The position numbers and the translations under genes were made by a program. The notes below the pieces were generated by a model. The model ran no database searches, had not been told where the DNA came from, and saw only the letters and a list, made by a program, of their open reading frames with translations. From contig CM114272.1 of the NCBI GenBank assembly GCA_050084515.1, positions 50,654,001 through 50,718,000 of the forward strand: a DNA stretch of 64,000 nt, in the 5' to 3' direction. This document shows, piece by piece, positions 34,068 through 45,280 of this stretch; position 1 is the first letter of the stretch, and each line of letters starts with the position of its first letter. The DNA is from Blasia pusilla. Lineage: Eukaryota; Marchantiophyta; Marchantiopsida; Blasiales.

Positions 34068-35056
34068 CATTGTATATGGTGATATCCTCGAGGAAGGATT
34101 AATAACTAAGGTATGAGAATTGATTTTGAAACTAGTGGCTTCATGATAAGACTTACTAGTAGATACCCATGCAGTGCATAAGAGGGGCATTATAATGATG
34201 GGTAGTTTGAATTACCCATCATTAGCCCCCATAACTCATTCCAAATCTACCTACACCCCTAACTAACCCCAAATCTATTCCCACACACTCCAAACCGACC
34301 TCTAACTTGATTGATCCTAGTATTGACTCTGGATTATTAAAGACAGATGTCAAGACGTGAGTGGTTAAAAGATGTTAGTACTAGAGGAGTTTGAAAATAA
34401 AAAGGGAACTCTCAATAATAATATAGATCACATCCTAGAAACCCCTTTCGTTACTAGGATGAGTACATATAGAATTTTATTAGGGACAAGCCCCTCATTA
34501 GCAAATACCTCCCAAGTCAACAACTATCTTTAAGATGATCTCTTATTGTGATAGTGACATCTAATTAGTTAATCACATCTTACTAACTTAGGGAAAACAA
34601 TTGTATCAATGGTACTCATCATCAACCCATGGCTCACCCACTAGTTTTTTTAAGCCAAACATTGGAAAATAAAATAGGAGATAGACCCAAAATCCATGTT
34701 TTTTTAAAGCACCCCAATCTTTTGGCGTGGCGCATGACATAGAGTAAGACCCATGTGGAAGAAAAAGGGTGAACTAAGACTAAACTCTAGATCTAGTTGG
34801 GAATAAGCGAGCTCGTGTGAAACATACTCTACTCCCTAAAAGGAGGTTAGCGGGAAGCTAAAATGAGGTTAGGTTGAAATCAGACTCGACTAAGATATAA
34901 CTGGGAATTTAGGGCGTGCCTGTGAAAGATACTCTACTCCTATTGAGATGACGGGGAAATAAGACTCGACTTAGGTAGAGTTGGATTTAGGGCGCGGATG
35001 AGTTCATGACTGTGAAAGATACTCTAGTTACGGGAAAATCATTGGCTAAAATCCCC
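34068..35056. other. Intergenic: hairpin at 34193-34224 and degenerate tandem repeats
   Basis: A perfect 12-bp hairpin (TAATGATGGGTA / TACCCATCATTA, 8-nt loop) lies at 34193-34224 and has GGGGC/GCCCC beyond it; it may be a MITE remnant. From about 34767 to 35030 three diverged units share GTTGG(G)A(A)T, TTAGGGCG, GTGAAA(G/C)ATACTCTA and CTCGACT-type blocks at roughly 80-90-bp intervals. No gene is seen. Confidence 0.45.
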
Positions 35057-35057
35057 A

Positions 35058-35110
35058 AAACCCTAAACCCTAGGTACGCAGCAGCCATGTTGGAATTCCC
35101 AAAACCCTAA
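35058..35110 (+). promoter_or_regulatory. Telo-boxes in the NOP58 promoter
   Basis: AAACCCTAA at 35058-35066, AAACCCTAG at 35065-35073 and AAACCCTAA at 35102-35110, about 260-315 bp upstream of the NOP58 start. Telo-boxes (AAACCCTAA) are established in plant promoters of ribosomal-protein and ribosome-biogenesis genes, which suits NOP58. Confidence 0.7.
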
Positions 35111-35372
35111 GCGCCTTCAGTTCTTCGCAGGCATTCGTCGGGTCTGATTTTACAAGGTGTGGCTGTTCCTTGCGTCTGTGAGTGAAGACGAGACGCGAGA
35201 GCAGAAGTGTCGATCTTCACTGGTCGCTGGGAAGGCCGTGGCGTCGATCCCCCAAAAGCTTTGTTGGTCGTACTCGCTGGAGCCTTGGAGCTATCGTGTT
35301 CTTGAAAGCTTGAGTTGAGTTCTCGTATGTGAAAAGTTTTGATTGTTTTATGCTGAGAACGAGAGAGTCAAG

Positions 35373-36986
35373 ATGTTAGTGCTGTTCGAAACGCCTGCGG
35401 GCTTTGCCCTGTTTCAACTCCTCGATGAGGGCAAGCTCGACAAGGTGGAGGATCTGTGGAAGGATTTCGAAACTCAGGACGCCGCCAGGAAAGTTGTGAA
35501 GTTGAAGGCATTCAGTAAGTTCGCGAACACAACTGAAGCATTAGGAGCTGCTACCGCTTTAGTCGACAGTAAGCTGAGCAAAGGGCTCAGGAAGTTTTTG
35601 AAAGCCAATTGTGCAGGGGAAACCCTAGCCCTTGCCGATTCGAAACTTGGGAACATCATCAAGGAGAAGCTGGCAATTGATTGTGTGAACAACAGCTCGG
35701 TAATGGAGCTGATGAGGGGTCTTCGCTCCATGGCTGGTGAGCTTATTACCGGTCTGGAGGGCTTTGAGATGGCCCCAATGAGCTTGGGACTTTCTCACAG
35801 CCTTTCGAGGTACAAACTCAAATTCAGTCCTGACAAGGTGGACACTATGATTGTGCAAGCCATTGGGTTGCTTGATGATCTTGATAAGGAGCTTAACACA
35901 TATGCCATGCGAGTACGAGAATGGTATGGTTGGCATTTCCCCGAGTTGGGTAAGGTCATCCAAGATAACATCCAGTACGCCAAGTGTGTGAAATTGATGG
36001 GCAGCCGAACGAATGCTGCTAAGCTTGACTTCTCTGGCATTATTGCCGAAGAGCTAGAGGTCGAGATGAAGGATGCGGCCGTAATTTCCATGGGCACGGA
36101 AGTAAGTGAGCAAGATATGTTGAATATCAGGGCATTGTGTGATCAGGTAATCGCCTTGTCTGAGTACCGTGGTCAGCTTTTTGACTACTTGCGGAGTAGA
36201 ATGAATGCCATTGCCCCTAACTTGACCGTCTTGGTGGGAGAACTTGTGGGCGCCCGTCTCATTGCCCACGCTGGAAGTCTGATCAACCTGGCCAAACATC
36301 CTGCAAGTACTGTTCAAATTCTTGGTGCAGAGAAGGCTTTGTTCAGAGCTTTGAAGACAAAACATGAAACTCCGAAATATGGGCTTATTTACCACGCATC
36401 GCTCATCGGGCAAGCAGCTCCCAAATTCAAAGGAAAGATTTCCCGGATACTGGCCGCCAAGTCGGCTCTCTCTATTAGACTAGATGCTCTCGGTGAAGGC
36501 AACGAAGCTACTATTGGGTTGGAGAATCGTTTGAAGGTGGAAGCACGATTACGGCAGTTAGAAGGGAGGGCCTTAGGAAAGATCAGTGGGACTTCTAAGA
36601 GCGCCAAGAAAATAGCCTCATATGATAGTGCTAAGAAGGGTGGTTCTGCTTTGATTACTGCGGGGAAAACCTATAACCCTGCTGCGGATTCATTCTTGGG
36701 GGGAGCCGAGGCCGAGCAGCAAGAGATGGTGCCAACTCCGGTGAAGAAGCAAAAGAAGCCGAAGGTAGAAGTCGTTGAAGCAATAGTGGAGGAGGAACCC
36801 GAGAAGAAAAAGAAGAAAAAGAAGAAGGACAACAGGGAGGATGTGGAAGAACCTGTGGTGGAAGAAGCCAAGTCGGAGAAGAAGAAGAAGAAGAGGAAGG
36901 CCGAGTCGGCAGAGGAGGTTGTGGAAGAAGTGCCCAACGGTTCAGCCAAGAAGAGTAAGAAGAAAGAGAAGAAGGTGGCGAGCTAG
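35373..36986 (+). CDS. NOP58: NOP58 (Nop5) core protein of box C/D snoRNPs
   Basis: The intact single-exon frame encodes 537 aa. The start chosen is the ATG before LVLFETPAGFALFQL, the conserved N-terminus of the family; the extra upstream ten codons begin with TTG and are not used. An NOP5NT domain lies at about residues 1-65. The NOSIC/Nop region (about 155-405) shows YAMRVREWYGWHFPELGK, GARLIAHAGSLINLAKHP, STVQILGAEKALFRALKT and PKYGLIYHASLIGQ, the snoRNA- and 15.5K-binding surface. The tail has KKKKKKKK, KKKKKRK and KKSKKKEKK blocks typical of nucleolar Nop58/Nop56. The protein assembles with fibrillarin, Nop56 and Snu13/15.5K in the nucleolus to guide 2'-O-methylation of rRNA. Absence of introns in the coding part may reflect a retrocopy or lineage feature. 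Telo-boxes upstream support a functional promoter. Confidence 0.95.
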   Translation: MLVLFETPAGFALFQLLDEGKLDKVEDLWKDFETQDAARKVVKLKAFSKFANTTEALGAATALVDSKLSKGLRKFLKANCAGETLALADSKLGNIIKEKLAIDCVNNSSVMELMRGLRSMAGELITGLEGFEMAPMSLGLSHSLSRYKLKFSPDKVDTMIVQAIGLLDDLDKELNTYAMRVREWYGWHFPELGKVIQDNIQYAKCVKLMGSRTNAAKLDFSGIIAEELEVEMKDAAVISMGTEVSEQDMLNIRALCDQVIALSEYRGQLFDYLRSRMNAIAPNLTVLVGELVGARLIAHAGSLINLAKHPASTVQILGAEKALFRALKTKHETPKYGLIYHASLIGQAAPKFKGKISRILAAKSALSIRLDALGEGNEATIGLENRLKVEARLRQLEGRALGKISGTSKSAKKIASYDSAKKGGSALITAGKTYNPAADSFLGGAEAEQQEMVPTPVKKQKKPKVEVVEAIVEEEPEKKKKKKKKDNREDVEEPVVEEAKSEKKKKKRKAESAEEVVEEVPNGSAKKSKKKEKKVAS

Positions 36987-38059
36987 CATGCATGCTAGTT
37001 GTTCGCTGTTGTATCAGATAGGGATATAATGTTTTTGTTAGCTGTAAGAGGTAGGAACTTAATTCGCTGTCGGTAGCTTTTTTCTAATGTGATCAGGGAT
37101 CTGTGGAGCCTCTCAAGGTGAGGCACTTTCTCACACGAGTCGAGTTAATCAGCGTAGTGCTGGAAAATTATTTGCATTAGGGAGATTGATGGATGTCTCA
37201 GTGAGGTCATAGGAAGACAGACTTTAGATCAACGCATTCCAAGTGCATGGTTGACTTGTCTGCAAAACCGCTTTCAGCCAAGCACCCGGAAATTTTGCCT
37301 TTGCTATGTGCAACTCCATGTGTATTATAGAACTATTGCTTTGCACTTTTGCCCTCTGTCTACATATGGTCAGGTGTCTCGTTTACTCCGCTGTGCAAAT
37401 GAAAAGACTCCAGGATATCTGCTTTGTTCTATGCCCTGTATCGTTGGTCTTCTCCACTTGTGTTCGATGTGGGCGTACAGGTTAGACACTACCCAGGCAT
37501 CATGAAATGTTTGAGATCTCCACTGTCGTTCCAAGTCCAATGCACACTCAGTTAGTTCTCTGTCCGCTATAAAATTAGGTGATTTTTGAACTTCCTGCGT
37601 AAACGAGATTTAGCTGGTGCGTGCTGGACTCACCTTCAACCATCGATGGATGCGGCACACTCCATTCTAAAGATCTGGCGCAAACACCCGTCAATTCATG
37701 TTGAAGTGGTAGTTTGTATACGGTAAATCAGATTTGGGGAAACGTACCTTTTGTAAACCCTAAACCCACTGTTGTTTATCTTAATTGCCCACTACTTCAT
37801 CCCTGAAGTTTCCTCCTCTAGATGCAATTTATTGTGGAAGAAAAGGGTTCTTTAGTATGTTTCATCGCCTAGTGTCATTTTTGTTCTGTTTTACTAACAT
37901 AGATAGCCTTCCGGATACAAGCCGGAAGTGGTGCAGAAATCCATAAAGATTTTCAATTTTCTATAGCACACAGGAGCAGCTACAGAAACAGTCACTGGAC
38001 TTCTTCCAAAAATACTCGTCATTTAAGGGAAACCTAAATAAGATGTTTAGGAGCTAAGT
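36987..38059. other. NOP58 3' flank; no further gene recognised
   Basis: The short frame at 37251-37505 has no recognisable content. The proximal part should contain the NOP58 3' UTR, but I cannot place the polyadenylation site. Confidence 0.4.
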
Positions 38060-38098
38060 TAAAACATGCCCTATTATGATGGGCACGCTCCTTATTAG
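38060..38098 (+). mobile_element. Candidate Helitron 3' end abutting the next Helitron
   Basis: TGCCC/GGGCA hairpin (38067-38071 with 38081-38085), then 13 nt ending TTAG, followed by T. The last bases CCTTATTAG also end the Helitron at 45205. The next bases, TCTACTATTT, look like a Helitron 5' end, suggesting two Helitron ends joined. Degenerate CTRR (TTAG) keeps confidence low. Confidence 0.35.
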
Positions 38099-38559
38099 TC
38101 TACTATTTGACATTATAAGTATTATATATGATAATGACTTAGTTCCATCTGATGGACAAGCCCCTGGGGTAGTAGTTGGTTCTAGTTCGGGCGCAGGGAA
38201 GGGTTAGGGTAAGGGTTGTGTAGGTTCCTGACCCTATCTCTAACTGAACCCGCATTTTTTTAGTTAAATGGATTTTCTTACAATGAAAAAGACAAATTTT
38301 TTTCTTTCCCTTAATTTTCTCTCTTGTTTAAGTTTATTCCCCATTTAACTTTCACTTGGATTTTTAAATTTTTGATTGAATTTTTTCTCTCATTTTTTTT
38401 TTCCCTTTAATTTTACCGGGCCCTATAGATAGACATTTCTTTTTCTTTCCTGATAATTCGTGTCACAATTGTAATCTTTATTTCATAGTTTTGTGGTGCC
38501 TTATGTGTCTATGGGTCATGACTGAACGTGGAGAGATAGCCGCTTGGTGATACCACAAA

Positions 38560-40260
38560 TACACTGATTGTGCAACATAATTCAAGGAGGCATATCAACG
38601 CACAAAAGAGCAATTATCTGATGTAAGCACTTTCCTTTCATGTCCTAATTTACGTCGCCATAATGATATCTTCTATGGTGCTTTTGTCATATGTACACAT
38701 TAATCATGTGTTCTAGCCACGTCCTAATTTTTTGGACAGAATTCCCATTCCATCAAATCCTAAGGATTTGAGTTATTTATGAAAATTGATGCGTGTGAAC
38801 GCACAACCAAAAAAGGCATGCCCTTCGAAAGGAAAATTTTCGCACAATAAAAAATCATGGAAGATGAACTCCTCCTTGAAACATCTCCAATGTAAGTTGA
38901 CTCCATTCGTGATCATGTAACAAACTCAATTTTCCATCCTCCATAGTCCTAACTTCTAACATTATTATTTTTTGTTTTTTTTTGTGTTATTCTAAATTTT
39001 CCATTCCATTGAATCCTATAAATATACGTGATTTTCGAAAGGTTCTACGTGGCGAAGCCCAAAAACAAAAACGTGCGATTCACATAGATAAAATGAAAGT
39101 TCTCAAAGAAAAAAAAAGGACCTACTATCGTGAGTGTAAGAAAAGAAGGAAAGAGCTTCATATTCAAGTTGAGCTCGCTTTGGTTGTTGATACTATTCCA
39201 ACTATCCAAATATGGAGATTTTGAATGCTTGAAATCAAATCATAAGGTATCCATCCTAATTTTTATAACCTCGCTCAAAATTTTTCATCGCTTATATATG
39301 ATTTGTGTCTATTTTTTTTATAATATGTTGTTGTATTTTCACACCTTCCAATACAAATAGAGTCTTAGTAGAAGAAAATCAAGTAGTTCAAGTCGAGCCT
39401 CCTTTGGTAGTTGACAATATTCCAAATATGGAAATTTTGACTTCTCGAATATCATAAGGTATCTATCCTACTTTTTATATCCTCACTAAAAAAATTTCAT
39501 CGCTCATATGTGATTTATGTCTATTGTTTATAATATGTTGTTGTTTCTCTAGGCCTCCCAATGCAAATGGAGTCGTAGTAGGAGAAAATTACAAAGTTCT
39601 TCTTTGATCCACAGAGAACATTTACATGTCGCCAAGACCAAGATTGAGTTACCTTATTGTGCACTCCATGAAGTTATTGAGAATGCTTCTACGATTGGCC
39701 TAACTACTTATGTAGCACCAAGAGTTGAGTTACCTACTACTCTTCCTATTCCAGGTGAAGTATTCGAAGGTGTACATGAACTCGTTGACGATTCTTTGAC
39801 TCTTCCCCATCTTGGGAATGAAGTAATGTGAAAAGTTGGTCATGTCTCTTCCACATCTAATGGAGTTGTATTACCTATATGAAGTGCCACTATACCAAAT
39901 GCTTATACAATTTTTCAGGTGTCTACTATTGATAGGATAGTAAGAGGGAATACATTACAGAATCTTGCAAGGAAACCAAATTTCTAAGAATGTGATATCA
40001 GGAAGTTGAGATTACAAAGGGGTTTGAGTCATATCAACGGTCATCATACGTTCGGTTCTATGATAGAAACATGCCCATCATGCTCTGCCTAAGACTGCCT
40101 TGTATTGGAAATGTGAAATGGTGAAAGATACAATGTTTAGTGATTCACCATATGGCATGTGTTGTGGCCATGGGAGAATACATTTTCCCCTCTTAAAATT
40201 GTCTCCTCCATTTTTAAAATCGTTGATTTTAGGTGTTGGTCCTAGAAGTCTTCATTTCCT
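38560..40260 (+). pseudogene. N-terminal exons of the Helitron Rep/helicase gene
   Basis: A basic segment (RKVLRGEAQKQKRAIHI, 39030-39200) resembles the Arg/Lys-rich start of plant Helitron proteins. A ~220-bp exon-plus-intron unit is duplicated in tandem (about 39166-39385 and 39388-39595; shared CTTTGGT(T/A)GTTGA, CATAAGGTATC, TAATATGTTGTTGT). Near 40020-40280 degraded frames give the zinc-finger-like block before the helicase-like domain (GMCC-GH-G-I-FPLL, GPRSLHFLT, AYNSALQLASIDV). Confidence 0.5.
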
Positions 40261-40269
40261 TACACTTGC

Positions 40270-42520
40270 TTGAGCTTACAATTCCGCGCTTCAACTTGCA
40301 TCTATTGATGTGCACGTAAATGAACAAGTTGGTGACATTGGACACTTTAGGATCCAAGGAGGAATCCATCATTCTCTTGGACCCTTACATTCTGATGTAG
40401 GAGGACATTCCCAATTTTCTCAACTCTATATTCATAATACTACAAATGAATTGGAGAATCGTGGAAGAGTTATGTCTAGATCTTTTGATCTTAATATAGA
40501 CATCTTGAAAGGGCTACGAGACATATTGCATGAGTGCAATCCATATATGAAGATCTTCTGTCATATGGCATATGAAGCAAGTGATCTTAATATATTGATC
40601 ATTCTCAAGGCAAGTAAGAGAGGTCTCGATGCAAAGCCTTATAACTTACCAATTACTTTTGAGGTTACGACTATTTTCTTGGGTGATGGAAGTGAACATA
40701 TTGATCATCCTGATATAATTGCACGATTACATGGAGAAGGAGTTAAGCACATATCTGGGCTCAATGAAGCACATATTCCATTACACATTGTTTTTTTTAT
40801 TTATATATGATGAAATAGGTTGGCATCCCGGGATACCCTTTGGGAGACTCGAAGGGAGTCTAAGACCCTAACAACTTGGCCATATTATTCGTGGGGGGAG
40901 GGGGAGGATTTATTGAACCTTCAGATGATTGTATGGATGAGGAAAGATTTGATGGTGATAATATCGAGGAAAGAAGGGTAAAGAGTGTTACGGCCTTGCA
41001 ATTTGCATGTTTTCGACTTCAAACGCGGATCGGAGGTGAAGATGACAATCGCTTATTGTGATTTGGTCGACTTACTCAAGAATTTATGTTTTACTTTTAT
41101 GCCATTGTAGAGATGCAAAGATTATCATGGATTTACTTAAATTAGAAGGAGTTGAGGGGTAAATTATATCAAAGTTAAAAGGATGTCATGCATCGACATG
41201 ATGTAGATAGTAGAAGATTTGGAAGATACATAGTATTACCCTCTTCTTTTATTGGAGGGCTATGTCATATGCATCAATTATATCACAATGCAATGGCAAT
41301 TGTAAGACATTTCGGAAAGCTTGACTATTTTTTGACCATGACATGCAATCCTAAGTTGGAGGAGATTACATCAACCTTATTACCTGGTCAATTTGTTGCT
41401 AACCGATTTGATTTGATCGTGCGGGGTTTTTTAGAAGAAAAAGGAGTTATTACAACTCATCATCAACAAGAAAATATTGGGTCGAGTAGTCAGATACATC
41501 CACATGGTGGAATTCCAAAAAAGAGGGTTGTCACATATGCACGGTCTTATTATTTTAGGTCATGCACAAGAATAAACCACACACCACTGTTGATTATGAT
41601 CCTATTATTTCAACAGAAATCGTGGATCAAGCTACCTGTCCAAGGTTACGTTCTATTGTCGCTAATTTCATGGTTTATGGGCCATGTGGATGATATAATC
41701 CAAATGCATTATATATGGACAAGGAAAAAAAATGTACCAAAAGCTATCCTAAAGCTTTTGCAACTAACATCATAGAGATGGAAGATAGTTACCCGGTGTA
41801 TCATAGGTAAGGATTTTTTCATCTTGGATTTTCTTTATTATTATTGCAAGCCATATGACGTCGATGTATTCATGAGCCGTTATTGTGTTTTTGTAGATTG
41901 GAGAATGGGAGGGTAATAACTAAGCACGAACATTCATTGGATAATCATTGGGTCGTGCCCTGCAATCCTATGTTGTGGACCCTCTTTGATTGTCACATTA
42001 ATTTGGAAATCACAAATAGTGTTTCTACGGTGAAGTACTTATAAAAATATGTATATAAGGGTTCTGATGCGGTGACATTTAAGTTGTCAAAACATATGGA
42101 TATATCCACCATAATCGAAATCATTGATGAGAAAACTTCATATCTTGATGCGAGGTATGATTCTACTAATTGATTATTTTTTGTTGAATAATTTTTTGTT
42201 TGTAAAATTTATTTTTCATGTTTCTTACTTGAATAATTAATTAGTATTATTCTTCCTTATATATATCTTCTCCGGAGGCATGTTGGCGACTCTTCAAGTT
42301 TAGTCTACATGTTGAACTCCCAAGTATTGTGCGATTCGTTGTTCATCTTCAAGAGCAGCAAATAGTTTACTTCAATGATGTTGACGCAATTGGAGATGTT
42401 TTGCAACTAAATAGAGAGACAACTCTAACACAATGGTTTGCAACTAATCTATGGTTTGCAATTCCACCACCGATAACGTTTGTATATAGATTTTTTCCTT
42501 CATACTATCGTTAGACTAAA
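40270..42520 (+). pseudogene. Helitron Rep-domain region (Helitron_like_N)
   Basis: IGHFRIQGGIHHSLGPL, FSQLYIHNTTNELENRG and SFDLNIDILKGLRDIL (40310-40810) match the conserved pre-Rep region. VLPSSFIGGLCHMHQLYHNAMAIVRHFGKLDYFLTMTCNP (41230-41350) with ITSTLLPGQFVANRFDL is the core of Helitron_like_N. The following HUH nuclease segment is not intact; frames shift near 41540-41580 where the His-U-His motif should be. Further pieces (PRLRSIVANFMVYGPCG, KYVYKGSDAV, EACWRLFKFSLHVELPS, LTQWFATNL) continue the protein with interruptions. Confidence 0.8.
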
Positions 42521-42659
42521 GAAAGATAGATTCATATGGTACAAAAAAGAAATGGTTATGCCCATCCCATTGGCCGCTTATACCTTACTCATCCACATGA
42601 ATACTCAAAAGTTGATTATATGTATTTTTTTGTACATTGGATTTCGCTTTTATATTCCA

Positions 42660-44957
42660 TCCTCTAAAATGAGTGAATTATTGTTGAAAGGGATGAGCTA
42701 ATGTATTTTACTCATCCATTGGTGAAGGAGAACGTCACTGGTTGAGATTACTCCTTCATAATGTTCGAGGAGCAACTACATACGAAGGTTTGAGAACTGT
42801 TGATGGAGTATTATGTCCAACATTCAAGGAGGCTGCTATCCAATTGGGACTTCTTGAGGATAATAGAGAGATTTTCTTTTGCTTTGAAGAAGCTTTTATG
42901 ATCCGCACGGGTTCTTCACTTCGCCACCCATTTGCAATTATTCTAGCTTATAACGTACACACCAACTCAACCAGCTACATTATGGAGTCAATTTTTGGTT
43001 CTATTGGTAGAAGATCTCTTATATGAACATCGCGGGGTAAGAACTCATGACTATCCCTCCTTAAATCATTTGTTTCCTTCCTACTAGTATCTTCTATTGA
43101 GCATTAAAGAAAGTAACCATAATTTGGACATTTTAAAAAAATTTGGCATTGCAGAAAACAAGAATTCTTAATCTGCCCATTGATGATGCTATAATTTATA
43201 GTGCATTGTTGGTAGTCCATTATTACTTACAAGATCAAGGAGAGAGATTTTCTGACTTTCTTGACATGCCCCAAGCTAATTTCCAAAGCCTTGGTTAGCA
43301 TTCATATTTGGAGGAACAAGAGCTATTATATGATTTCGATGAATTATTTAAGCAAGTAAAATTGGAGAATCGTGTCTAAATAAAGGACAATGTGTGGTTT
43401 GGATACTATACATAATGAGTTTGATCAAATATGTTTAAATGCTCCAACATCTCCAAAAGTGTTTTTCATCGATGATCGAGGTGGAACGGGAAACACATAT
43501 TTATATAATCTTCTCCTTGCAAGTGTAAGAAGTATAGAAGTGCAAGAAGTATAGCTTTGGCAGTAGCATCATGTTTAGATGAAGGACGTACTACCCAGTC
43601 ACGCTTCAAGATCCCTATCAATCTTCATGAGAGTTCTACTTGCGAGTGAGTGCCATTACTTGCATTACGTCCAATTCTATCAATACAAAATTTTATAGTT
43701 CCAATTATTGCAAATTTTTATTACTTCCCTATGTCGTTTGTGGTTTATCAGTCAATAGTGACAAACATGCTTAATTCTTGATGCAATGCTTAATTATTAT
43801 ATGGAACAAAGCATCTATGACTCATCTTCATGCATTCAAGATTTTGAATCGCACTTTACAAAATATTATGGCAACGATCTCTGATGATCTAAGAAAAATA
43901 CCATATGGTGGAAAACTCATGATATTTGGTCGTGACTTTCGTCAAACATGCTTAATTATTATATGGAACAAAGCATCTATGACTCATCTTCATGCATTAA
44001 AGATTTTGAATCGCACTTTACAAAATATTATGGCAACGATCTCTGATGATCTAAGAAAAATACCATATGGTGGAAAACTCATGATATTTGGTTGTGACTC
44101 TGTTGTTCCTCATGGAGATCGGTCGCAAATCGTCCAAGCCACTATAAATAGATAATCTTTTTGGTCTAATGTAAAGGTCATGAAGTTGATAACAAATATG
44201 CAAGTTCAAAGGTTGGAAGGTCATTTGTGTATTGAACAACAAACTTTTGCTGATTGGTTATTGGAAGTGGGAGAGGTTTATGTACCTTTGCATCCTCATT
44301 TGGGAGAAGACTTTAAACAATTACCATTTTGAATTGTCACTATTAGTAATAAGATATGAAATTTTTTTGATTTGATCTATGACATTTCTCCAAGCCAATT
44401 CTATGACATTGATTTTCTATATATATATTCTCTCTTATTTGAAATTTTTTTTGGAAGTTTAGATAGAAATATTACTTCTTCTCACCAATTCACTACAGGA
44501 GTATATTTATCTCAAGGTTGATTCTATTCTCAATGAGGGAATGAGTCATATTCATATTATTGAATTTTTGAATACACGTTTGCCTTCTGGATTACCTTAG
44601 CATCATTTTTGTTTGAAGATTGGTGCACCAATCATGCTCTTACGAAATATGAATGGCTCACATGAACAAGCAAACATGACTAGATTGGTGATTTGTAGAT
44701 TAATGCAACATTGCATAAATGTTAAAATCATCATGGGGAAGAATATTTGAGATGGAGTTTTTTATTCAATGTATCCCATTAATTGCATGTGACTCCGGTT
44801 TTCCATTTGATTTATGTAGGTTTCAATTCCCTATTCCGTCAGCTTTTGCTATGACAATTAATAAGTCTCAAGGTCAAACTTTGCAAAAGTTTGGCATTTA
44901 CTTGCCTATTCCTGTATTTTCTCATTATAAATTGTATGCAATATTATCTAGATTCTA
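42660..44957 (+). pseudogene. Helitron Pif1-type helicase region
   Basis: LLLHNVRGATTYEGLRTVDG and TFKEAAIQLGLLEDN (42742-42880) precede the helicase. Walker A reads FFIDDRGGTGNTYLYN near 43468-43515: the essential Lys of GGTGKT is Asn. Downstream motifs are FGRDFRQ, VPHGDRSQIVQATINR, TNMQVQ, FADWLLEVGEVYVP, and the C-terminal DFPFDLCRFQFP- and AFAMTINKSQGQTLQKFGIYLP-type blocks ending AILSRF at 44957. A 162-bp tandem duplication (43787-43948 and 43949-44110) repeats the segment around NKASMTHLHA. Multiple stops show it is dead. Confidence 0.85.
43787..44110 (+). repeat. 162-bp in-frame tandem duplication in the Helitron helicase
   Basis: Two near-identical units begin TGCTTAATTATTATATGG at 43787 and 43949. 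The unit is 54 codons long, so the frame is kept across both copies. The few differences lie mainly at the distal end. Confidence 0.9.
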
Positions 44958-45280
44958 GAGTAGGGAAGAGAAGTTCCATCCATATTACCTTTGGAAGTGA
45001 TGAAGATTCAAATAAAGAAGGTGATTATACATGAAATGTAATGTATAAAGAAATACTCAAATGAAATAAAATTTGTAGAGATCCCACCATGTGACGCATT
45101 TAGGATAAAAATTCATGTTCATGATTTATATGTTAATAATCCTTAGCAACTTACCACAAACAAAACCCTTGATTTATCCTAGGCATTGCACGAACACCTT
45201 ATTAGTATTAATAATTACGATCTCTACAAGAACTCATTGTTTTTTTTCCTTTGTAGAACTGTTCTGCTTCTATACGATGA

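Larger units (their letters stand above)
38099..45205 (+). mobile_element. Autonomous-type Helitron, decayed (about 7.1 kb)
   Basis: Encodes remnants of a full Rep/helicase in order (38.6-44.96 kb). The proposed 5' end is TCTACTATTTGAC at 38099. The proposed 3' end is TTAG at 45202-45205 followed by T, after a GCATTGCACG segment that is a weakened hairpin. Borders are proposals; the coding content is certain. Introns appear to have been present (for example around 39240-39550 and 41810-41900). It lies between NOP58 and gypsy copy 4. Confidence 0.6.

Noticed and set aside
35343-35372. N-terminal extension of NOP58
   Set aside because: Begins with TTG and is not part of the conserved N-terminus; the ATG at 35373 starts exactly at the family start.
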